From contig CALVTT010000005.1 of assembly GCA_944363045.1 (NCBI GenBank), positions 1 through 58,079 of the forward strand: a stretch of 58,079 nucleotides of DNA. Reading direction: 5' to 3'. The notes under the pieces are model-generated. The model was not told the DNA's origin. It made no database searches and saw nothing but the letters and a program-made list of their open reading frames with translations. The DNA comes from an uncultured Clostridia bacterium (GTDB lineage: Bacteria > Bacillota > Clostridia > Christensenellales > Borkfalkiaceae). A program made the position numbers and the translations under genes. Of this stretch, positions 51,756-58,079 are shown piece by piece (the first letter of the stretch is position 1; each line of letters begins with the position of its first letter).

Positions 51756-52714
51756 GGGTGTGTATTTACGGCGCGGGGGCGATGGGAACGAGCCTCGGCG
51801 CGGCACTTACCAAAGCGGGTGTTCCCATAGAGCTCGTCTCGCGCAATGCCGCCCATGTGGAGGCGCTGCGAACGCGCGGGGCAGTGCTTTCGGGCGCCGT
51901 TCAAATGACGGTCCCCGTCACCGCTATGCTCCCCGAGGAGATGGTGGGGAAATACGACGTCATCTTCCTTGCCATTCGTCAGCGGGGCAACCGCGAGGCG
52001 GCCGCTTTCCTGCTTCCCTTTTTGAAGGAGGACGGGGCGCTCGTCTCGGTGCAGAACGGGCTTCCCGAGCGCGCCCTTTCAGAAGTGTTCGGGGAGGGCA
52101 GGGTGTACGGCTGCGCCCTCTCGTGGGGAGCGGAGCGCACCGCGCCCGGAGAGATACAGATGACGGGCGGCGGCTTCCGCTTTGCCCTCGGGGCGTTCGG
52201 CACGGGCAAAAAACTTGCGGAAATTACCGCGCTCTTAAAGAAGGCGGGCGAAGTGACGGTATCCGATCTTCAGGAGCTTCGCTATGCCAAACTTGCTATT
52301 AATGCCGCTTTTTCCACGCTCTCCGTCATTTCGGGTCTCACCTTCGGGGAGCTCGCCGCGCGGCATAAAAAACTTGTCCTCGGCATTTTGCGCGAAGTGT
52401 TTGCTGTCGCCCGCGCCGCAGGCTGCAAAAAGCTGCCCCTCAACGGGCACGACCTTTTCCGCGTGTTTGCGGGCCCGTGGGCGGGAGCGCTGCTGCCCCT
52501 TGCCATGAAGCCCTATAAAAACACCCGCTCGGGCATGCTCAAAGACTTAGAGGCGGGCAGGCATTGCGATGTGGACTATGTGGCGGGCGCCGCCGTAGAT
52601 GAGGGCGGGCGGCTCGGCGTAGAGACGCCGCTTTTGGAGAGCGCCGTCTCTCTCGTACACGACATCGAAAATGGGCTCGCGGAGATCGCTCCCGAGAGCC
52701 TGGAACTGCTATAA
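51752..52714 (+). CDS. panE: 2-dehydropantoate 2-reductase family protein
   Basis: The 320-residue NADPH-dependent reductase would make pantoate for CoA synthesis. It has the dinucleotide motif YGAGAMGTSLG (residues 5-15), the catalytic Lys and Asn in LRYAKLAINAAFSTLS, and the C-terminal helical domain. The start is GTG in GTGA overlapping the preceding stop. No panB or panC is nearby, so substrate could differ. Confidence 0.82.
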   Translation: MRVCIYGAGAMGTSLGAALTKAGVPIELVSRNAAHVEALRTRGAVLSGAVQMTVPVTAMLPEEMVGKYDVIFLAIRQRGNREAAAFLLPFLKEDGALVSVQNGLPERALSEVFGEGRVYGCALSWGAERTAPGEIQMTGGGFRFALGAFGTGKKLAEITALLKKAGEVTVSDLQELRYAKLAINAAFSTLSVISGLTFGELAARHKKLVLGILREVFAVARAAGCKKLPLNGHDLFRVFAGPWAGALLPLAMKPYKNTRSGMLKDLEAGRHCDVDYVAGAAVDEGGRLGVETPLLESAVSLVHDIENGLAEIAPESLELL

Positions 52715-52732
52715 AGAAAAAGAGAGGAAGTT

Positions 52733-53437
52733 ATGCGGCTCATACTCATTCGCCACGGCGATCCCGATTACGAACACGACACGCTCACCGAAAAGGGCAG
52801 GCGGGAGGCGGCTCTCCTTGCAGAGCGCACGCAAAAATGGCAGGTGGACGACGTTTATACCTCGCCGCTCGGCAGGGCGCGGGCGACGGCGGAGCCCTCC
52901 CTTAAAAAGTGGGGCAAGGACGCCGTCGTCCTCCCCTGGGCGCAGGAGTTTTTCTACCTCGTGCCCGACAGCAAGGGGGGAGAGCGCATCGCCTGGGACT
53001 ATTACCCCTCCGAGTGGACGAAATACGACGATAACTTTGTGGAAAACAGGTGGATCGAGCGCGAGGAGATGGCTCCCCTGCGTGCGCATTATAAAGAGGT
53101 CGCGCGCGAACTCAATGCGCTCATCGCACAATACGGCTATGAGCGCGACGGCAGGATGTACCGCGTGAAGGAGCACAGCGATAAGACCATCGTCATCTTC
53201 TGCCACTTCGGCGTGAGCATGATCTTTTTATCGCACCTTCTCAACCTGCCCGCAGAGGCGCTGCTGCACGGGCTCATCTTGCCGCCTACCTCCGTCACCG
53301 TGCTCAATACCGAGGAGCGGGTGGGGAACGAGGCGTACTTCCGCGCCGAGCGCATCGGCGACACCTGCCACCTGAAAGCGGGCGGCGAGCCCATTTCGCA
53401 GTCCGGCTACTTTACGACGATTTTTCAAGAGGTTTGA
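52733..53437 (+). CDS. Histidine phosphatase-family protein
   Basis: The 234-residue protein is a phosphoglycerate-mutase-like phosphatase. It has the RHG motif (R7-H8-G9), the distal Arg in YTSPLGRARATAE and the second His in IFCHFGVSM. The middle insertion (about 65-140) is longer than in cofactor-dependent PGM. The substrate is unknown. GAGAGGA precedes the ATG; it ends two bases before gltX. Confidence 0.85.
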   Translation: MRLILIRHGDPDYEHDTLTEKGRREAALLAERTQKWQVDDVYTSPLGRARATAEPSLKKWGKDAVVLPWAQEFFYLVPDSKGGERIAWDYYPSEWTKYDDNFVENRWIEREEMAPLRAHYKEVARELNALIAQYGYERDGRMYRVKEHSDKTIVIFCHFGVSMIFLSHLLNLPAEALLHGLILPPTSVTVLNTEERVGNEAYFRAERIGDTCHLKAGGEPISQSGYFTTIFQEV

Positions 53438-53439
53438 AT

Positions 53440-55083
53440 ATGGAGTTAAAAGCACTTGCGGAGCGCCTGCTCCCCGGCAACTATCCCGATCTTTCTTATT
53501 ATGAGGAACTCTATCCCCCGCGCGAGCTTCCCAAGGGGGCGGAAGTCACCCGCCTTGCGCCCTCGCCCACGGGCTTTATCCACCTCGGCAATCTGTTTGT
53601 CGCCATTGCCAACGAACGCATCGCCCATCAGAGCGGCGGCGTTCTGTATCTGCGCATCGAGGACACCGACGAAAAGCGCCGCGTGGAGGGCGCCGTGGAG
53701 GCGGTGAAGAACGCTCTCCGCTATTTCGACATCCGCTTTGACGAGGGCGCCGAGATCGAGGGGGCGGAAAATAAGTACGGCCCTTACTATCAGCGGCAGC
53801 GGGCGGACATTTACCGCGCCTTTGTCAAAGACCTCATCGCGCGCGGCAGGGCGTACCCCTGTTTCTGCACCGAGGAGGAGCTTGCCGCCCTCCGCGAAAG
53901 GCAGGTCGCCGAAAAGAAGATCACGGGCTATTACGGCGAATACGCCAAGTGCCGCACCCTCACCGAGGAGGAAATTTACCGCAACCTCGACGAGGGCAAG
54001 CCCTATGTCATCAGGCTCAAGTCGATGGGCGATCCAGAACATAAGCTCACTTTCCACGACGAGATCAAGGGCGACATCACGGTGACGGTGAACGACCAGG
54101 ACGTCGTCATCTTAAAGAGCGACGGCATCCCCACCTATCACTTCGCGCACGCCATCGACGATCACTTCATGCGCACGACGCTCGTTCTGCGCGGCGAGGA
54201 GTGGCTGGCATCCCTTCCCATTCATCTGGAGCTCTTCGACGTGTTGGGCTTCCGCCGCCCCCGCTACGGGCACAACTGCTCGCTCATGAAGCAGGACGGC
54301 GAGACAAGGCGTAAGCTTTCCAAGCGCAAGGACCCCGAACTCTCCCTCGAATTTTACCGCCAGGAGGGCTACTTTGCCCGCGCCGTCAAGGTGTATATGC
54401 TCACCCTCCTCAATTCCAACTTCGAGGAGTGGTACCGCAAGAATCCCGACGCCCCCCTCGAGAGCTTCCGCTTCTCCGCCTCTAAGATGAGCAAGAGCGG
54501 CACGCTGTTCGACCTTGACAAGCTCAACGATATCTCGGCGGACGAGCTTGCCCGCCTTACCGAGGAGGAGATGCTCTCCTTCCTTAAAGAGTGGGCGGAG
54601 GAGTACGGCAGCGAGGCGCAGAAGGGGTACTTCAAGGACGAGGACTATATGAAGAAGGTGCTCGCCCTCTGCATGGGCACGGGCGGCAAGAAGCGCAGAA
54701 AGGACTTCAAGACGGCCTCGCAGGCGATGGGGGTCATCTCCTATTTCTTCGCCCGCCCCGAGGCGCACGAGAGTTACCGCGTCTCCTCCGAGGACAGGAA
54801 GGCGCTCCTTGAAAGCTATTTGAAGAGCTACGACCACGGGGACGATGCACAGGTGTGGTTTGCAAAGCTCAAGGAAGTGGCGGCAGCAAACGGCTTTGCC
54901 GCCGAGATGAAGGCGTATAAGGCAGACCCTTCCGCCTATAAGGGGAGCGTTGCCGACGTCGCGGAAGTGCTGCGCATCGCCGTCACGGGGCACGCGAACA
55001 CTCCCGACCTTTGGACCATCCTTCACATTTTAGGCGAAGAGGAGGCGGCGGCGCGCATCAAGGCCGCAAGGGAGGAAGCATGA
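53440..55083 (+). CDS. gltX: Glutamyl-tRNA synthetase
   Basis: GltX charges tRNA-Glu. The 547-residue class I enzyme has HLGN (the HIGH motif, 48-51) in RLAPSPTGFIHLGN, CFCTEEELAAL, and KLSKRKD (the KMSKS motif, about 291-297). About 36 residues precede the catalytic domain, more than in most GltX. The ATG at 53440 is used; an in-frame TTG two codons up overlaps the preceding stop. Its stop overlaps thyA in ATGA. Confidence 0.93.
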   Translation: MELKALAERLLPGNYPDLSYYEELYPPRELPKGAEVTRLAPSPTGFIHLGNLFVAIANERIAHQSGGVLYLRIEDTDEKRRVEGAVEAVKNALRYFDIRFDEGAEIEGAENKYGPYYQRQRADIYRAFVKDLIARGRAYPCFCTEEELAALRERQVAEKKITGYYGEYAKCRTLTEEEIYRNLDEGKPYVIRLKSMGDPEHKLTFHDEIKGDITVTVNDQDVVILKSDGIPTYHFAHAIDDHFMRTTLVLRGEEWLASLPIHLELFDVLGFRRPRYGHNCSLMKQDGETRRKLSKRKDPELSLEFYRQEGYFARAVKVYMLTLLNSNFEEWYRKNPDAPLESFRFSASKMSKSGTLFDLDKLNDISADELARLTEEEMLSFLKEWAEEYGSEAQKGYFKDEDYMKKVLALCMGTGGKKRRKDFKTASQAMGVISYFFARPEAHESYRVSSEDRKALLESYLKSYDHGDDAQVWFAKLKEVAAANGFAAEMKAYKADPSAYKGSVADVAEVLRIAVTGHANTPDLWTILHILGEEEAAARIKAAREEA

Positions 55084-55910
55084 GCAGGGCAGATACTCTC
55101 TTCATCCAAAACTGCAAAGACATCATGCAAAACGGCGTGTGGGATACAAATCTTCCCGTGCGCCCGCGCTGGGAGGACGGCACGCCCGCCCATACCGTCA
55201 AAAAATTCGGCATCGTCAACCGCTACAACTTGCAGGAAGAATTTCCCATCCTCACCATCCGCAGGACGGCGTTCAAGTCGTGCATCGACGAAATTTTATG
55301 GATCTGGCAGAAGAAGAGCAACAACATCCGCGACCTCAACTCGCATATCTGGGACAGCTGGGCGGATGAAACGGGCTCCATCGGCAAGGCGTACGGCTAT
55401 CAGCTCGCCCAAAAGGCGGTCTACAAGGAAGGGGAGTTCGATCAGGTCGACAGAGTGCTCTACGACTTAAAGCATAACCCCGCTTCCCGCCGCATCCTCA
55501 CCAATTTATATAACTTTCAGGACCTGCACGAGATGCACCTCTATCCTTGCGCGTATTCGATGACCTTCAATGTCTCGGGCGATACGCTCAACGGCATCCT
55601 CAACCAGCGCTCCAACGACATGCTCACCGCCAATAATTGGAACGTGGTGCAGTACGCGGTGCTCCTCATCATGTTCGCGCAGGTGAGCGGGCTGAAAGCG
55701 GGCGAGCTCGTGCACGTCATCGCCGACGCGCACCTTTACGACCGCCATCTTCCCATCGTGGAGGAAATCATCAAGAACGAGCCCAAGCCCGCGCCCAAGC
55801 TGTGGGTGGATCCCTCCGTCAAGGACTTTTACGATTTCACGGTGGACAGCTTCCGCCTCGAGGGGTACGAATATACCAAGCTCGAGACCAAGATCCCGGT
55901 GGCGATATGA
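55080..55910 (+). CDS. thyA: Thymidylate synthase
   Basis: ThyA makes dTMP from dUMP using methylene-tetrahydrofolate. The 276-residue protein has the catalytic Cys C157 in LYPCAYSMTF, NQRSNDMLTANNWNVVQYA (a variant of QRSxDxxLGxPFN) and ADAHLYDRH. The PCH motif reads PCA, so the His is replaced. The start ATG is within the ATGA overlap with gltX. Confidence 0.93.
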   Translation: MSRADTLFIQNCKDIMQNGVWDTNLPVRPRWEDGTPAHTVKKFGIVNRYNLQEEFPILTIRRTAFKSCIDEILWIWQKKSNNIRDLNSHIWDSWADETGSIGKAYGYQLAQKAVYKEGEFDQVDRVLYDLKHNPASRRILTNLYNFQDLHEMHLYPCAYSMTFNVSGDTLNGILNQRSNDMLTANNWNVVQYAVLLIMFAQVSGLKAGELVHVIADAHLYDRHLPIVEEIIKNEPKPAPKLWVDPSVKDFYDFTVDSFRLEGYEYTKLETKIPVAI

Positions 55911-56407
55911 GAGCGATCTTCTGCGCCGACGAGAAGTGGGGCATCGGGAAAGACAACGGGCTCTTGTTTTCCCTGCCCAAAGACATGAAGTTCTTCCGCG
56001 AGACGACGAAGGGCAAAGTCGTCGTCATGGGGAGAAAGACTTTGGAGTCCTTCCCCGGCGGGCAGCCTTTGAAGGGGCGGGTGAATATCGTCCTCTCTTC
56101 CAAAGAGGCAAAAGAAGGCACGGTGGGGGCGAAGAGCCTCGATGCGCTCTTTGAGCTTCTGAAAAACTATCCCGAAGACGAGGTGTTCGTCATCGGCGGG
56201 GAGAGCGTCTATAATGCGCTTTTGCCCTATTGCAGCGAAGTCTACGTCACCAAAGTGGCGGCGGACGGCGGGGCGGACGCCTTCGCGCCCAATTTAGACG
56301 AGGACGAGGCATTTGCGCTCACGCAGGAAGGGGAGCCCCTCGAAGACAACGGCTTTTGCATCCGCTTCTGCACCTATCGGAATACTTCCCCCAAATCTTT
56401 TTCATAA
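55907..56407 (+). CDS. folA: Dihydrofolate reductase
   Basis: DHFR regenerates tetrahydrofolate used by ThyA. The 166-residue protein has WGIGKDNGLLFSLPKDMKFFRETT (active-site helix), MGRKTLESFPG and VIGGESVYNALL. Its ATG overlaps the thyA stop in ATGA, so the two are coupled. It ends the run started at 51249. Confidence 0.95.
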   Translation: MRAIFCADEKWGIGKDNGLLFSLPKDMKFFRETTKGKVVVMGRKTLESFPGGQPLKGRVNIVLSSKEAKEGTVGAKSLDALFELLKNYPEDEVFVIGGESVYNALLPYCSEVYVTKVAADGGADAFAPNLDEDEAFALTQEGEPLEDNGFCIRFCTYRNTSPKSFS

Positions 56408-56435
56408 AGAGGGGAGGGGGGACAAAATTTAAGAG

Positions 56436-56466
56436 AGACTGCGAAAAAAATCGCGGTCTTTTTTTG
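56436..56466 (+). terminator. Terminator after folA
   Basis: AGACTGCGA / TCGCGGTCT stem with an AAAAAA loop and a run of T. A second AAAATCG / CGATTTT hairpin follows at about 56520-56547. Confidence 0.85.
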
Positions 56467-56543
56467 TTGCGCGCAAAAAAGAAGGGCAAATTAGGGGTAT
56501 CAAAGTAAAACAGTTTGGGAAAAATCGAAAAAAAGCGATTTTT

Positions 56544-56583
56544 TTACACTTTTATTACAGGAGACAGCCTGATTTTTTTACAT
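56544..56583 (+). promoter_or_regulatory. Pho-box-like repeats
   Basis: TTTACA (56544-56549), ATTACA (56555-56560) and TTTACA (56578-56583), at steps of 11 and 23 bases, recall PhoP-binding TTAACA-like repeats with about 11-base period. Confidence 0.5.
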
Positions 56584-56589
56584 CGACTT

Positions 56590-56598
56590 GTTATGATA
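56590..56598 (+). promoter_or_regulatory. pst promoter -10
   Basis: TGTTATGAT is an extended -10 with no good -35, as expected where a response regulator replaces it. Confidence 0.55.
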
Positions 56599-56642
56599 TG
56601 CGTGTCAAAACAAAGAAAACAATTTGTAAGGAGAAAAAAGTT

Positions 56643-57515
56643 ATGACTAAGGCAATGAAGAAAGTAACGTGCCTCGCTTGCGTGGCTGTTATGGGACTGG
56701 GTGCAGCGATGTTCGCTGCCTGCGACGGTGAGGGCACCACCCCCGGCGGCAACACGAACAGAGAAGTCGAAGAGCTCTACATCTCCGGTTCCTCCTCCGT
56801 CGCTCCTTTGATGGAGAAGCTCGCTTCCGTTTATGAGTCCTTCAACCCCTATGTGGAAATCACCGTTCAGACGAGCGACTCCGGTACGGGCGTTGCAGAC
56901 GCGATCGGCGGCAAGAACGATTTCGGCATGGCATCCCGTGCGCTCAAGGACAGCGAGATCGAGCAGGGCGTGACCTCCAAGCAGATCGCGATCGATGGTG
57001 TGGCGCTCGTCGTCAACCCCGAAGCAGATCTCGACAACGTGACGAGCGATCAGGTCTATCAGCTCTATGCAAACGGCACGGCGATCGGCGCCATCACCAA
57101 CGCCATCTCCCGTGAGGACGGTTCGGGCACGCGCGACGCATTCGACAGCCTCATCAAGAATGCGGAGGGCAAGGAGCTCGGCGATCTCTTCACTTTCAAT
57201 GCCTGCGTTACGATCCAGCAGTCCACGGGCGGCGTCAAGGAAGTCATTGCTACCGCCGGCACCACCAACACCATCGGCTACATCTCCATGGGTTCCATCG
57301 ATGATACCGTGAAGACGGTCAATTTCGAGGGCGTCGAGGCAACGGCAGAGAACGTCAAGAACGGCAGCTATGCTCTTTCGAGACCCTTCAACATCGTCTA
57401 CAAGAGCGAAGACGACCTCTCCGAGGCAGCACAGCTCTTCATCGACTTCATCATGAGCGAAGCCGGCCAGCGCATCGCTGAGGCCGAGGGCTATATCTCC
57501 GAAGTGCTTGAATGA
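56643..57515 (+). CDS. pstS: Phosphate ABC transporter substrate-binding lipoprotein
   Basis: PstS binds phosphate outside the membrane and hands it to PstCA. The 290-residue protein has a class II signal peptide (lipobox MFAAC, C27), GSSSVAPLMEKL (residues 50-61) and DSGTGVADAIGGKNDFGMASR, and REDGSGTRDAF, the conserved phosphate-binding residues. AAGGAG precedes the ATG, which is set by the signal peptide. The next gene is pstC. Confidence 0.95.
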   Translation: MTKAMKKVTCLACVAVMGLGAAMFAACDGEGTTPGGNTNREVEELYISGSSSVAPLMEKLASVYESFNPYVEITVQTSDSGTGVADAIGGKNDFGMASRALKDSEIEQGVTSKQIAIDGVALVVNPEADLDNVTSDQVYQLYANGTAIGAITNAISREDGSGTRDAFDSLIKNAEGKELGDLFTFNACVTIQQSTGGVKEVIATAGTTNTIGYISMGSIDDTVKTVNFEGVEATAENVKNGSYALSRPFNIVYKSEDDLSEAAQLFIDFIMSEAGQRIAEAEGYISEVLE

Positions 57516-57533
57516 TTAAAGCCGAGGTTTGCT

Positions 57534-58079
57534 ATGGCACAAAACGCTGCAACTGCAACTAAAGGGGCGGTCCGCAACGGCAATCTCGCTTCGGTGAGAG
57601 AAAATACCGCAAAGGGCGTGTTCATCGCCCTTGCGGCATTTTCCATTCTTGCGGTCTTCGCCATCGTCATCTATCTGCTCTCGGCGAGCATCCCCGCTTT
57701 TCGGGAAATCGGGTTCTTCAAATTCCTGACGGGAAGCATCTGGTCGGCAAAGCATGAGATCTTCGGCATCCTGCCGATGATCGTCTCGAGCCTGGTGCTC
57801 ACCGTTCTTTCCGTGCTCCTTGGCGGTATCCTCGCCATCTTCACGGCAGTCTATATGGTTTATTACTGCCCCATCTGGATGAAGAAGATCTATGAGCAGA
57901 TCATCAACCTGCTTGCGGGCATCCCGTCCCTCATCTTCGGCTATTTTGGCCTCGTCGCCTTAAAGCCCGTTCTCGACGATCTCTTCAACGTCGGATCTTC
58001 GTTGGGTCTCCTGCTTTCGACGCTCGTTCTCAGCATCATGATCCTGCCCACGATCACCTCGCTCGTCAAGAACAGCCTT
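57534..58079 (+). CDS. pstC: Phosphate ABC transporter permease PstC (partial)
   Basis: The frame from ATG 57534 runs off the window with 182 codons and no stop. It starts with a short cytoplasmic part, a membrane segment (about 28-50), a segment FLTGSIWSAKHEIFGILPMI typical of PstC, more membrane segments and the ATPase-contact EAA-like loop EQIINLLAGIPSLIFGYFGL. No ribosome binding site stands out. It is truncated by the window only. Confidence 0.93.
   Translation, partial: MAQNAATATKGAVRNGNLASVRENTAKGVFIALAAFSILAVFAIVIYLLSASIPAFREIGFFKFLTGSIWSAKHEIFGILPMIVSSLVLTVLSVLLGGILAIFTAVYMVYYCPIWMKKIYEQIINLLAGIPSLIFGYFGLVALKPVLDDLFNVGSSLGLLLSTLVLSIMILPTITSLVKNSL

Overview
The window reads as a chromosomal segment of a GC-rich, Gram-positive anaerobe of class Clostridia. 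The evidence is the gene content: PolC-independent DnaE next to WhiA, anaerobic ribonucleotide reductase NrdD/NrdG, LL-diaminopimelate aminotransferase, a tig-clpP-clpX cluster, secG-rnr-smpB, lipoproteins with class II signal peptides, DUF1540, and a Spo0A C-terminal-type domain. A Christensenellales-like gut lineage is my inference, not shown by the sequence. Most of the window is ordinary core genome with short intergenic gaps, sigma-A promoters of the TTGACA-N17-TATAAT type and many GC-rich intrinsic terminators.

Layout: 1-372 holds a terminator and a small DUF1540 gene; 658-7862 is a membrane-anchored solute-binding-like protein, murB, a PHP phosphoesterase, whiA and dnaE; 8026-10160 is 6-phosphofructokinase and a PfkB-family sugar-phosphate kinase; 10249-13180 is nrdDG with tandem NrdR boxes; 13302-18655 is an apparent operon of an M29 aminopeptidase, two CobW-type GTPases (one His-rich, one fused to a TIGR03943/YcgQ-like domain) and the potassium system KtrB/KtrA; 18747-20251 is an rRNA m5C methyltransferase-like protein and a nitroreductase; 20426-29268 is a glycan locus (GH3, GH43, GH78, then a large InlB-repeat lipoprotein).

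From 29524 the region has a minus-strand acyltransferase, a stand-alone Spo0A C-terminal-like protein with its own 0A-box-like site, a Zn-ribbon NUDIX hydrolase, then purA, dapF, pyrG, dapL, malQ and a putative spore-related protein (38677). Minus-strand rqcH plus an ABC-type ATPase diverge from tig-clpP-clpX. The minus-strand block secG-rnr-smpB-metY-metA follows, with a small lipoprotein next to secG. The last block is a tightly packed aroK-like, panE, histidine phosphatase, gltX, thyA, dfrA run, then a Pho-type promoter with pstS and the start of pstC, cut by the window edge.

The parts that stand out are the stand-alone Spo0A-type DNA-binding protein with a matching 0A box and an operator-like palindrome in its promoter, the metallopeptidase-metallochaperone operon with a CobW-YcgQ fusion, and a 20-base promoter-like element (18 of 20 identical) shared by two distant genes that fits a mother-cell sporulation sigma factor -10. 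No CRISPR array, prophage, insertion sequence, rRNA or tRNA was seen.
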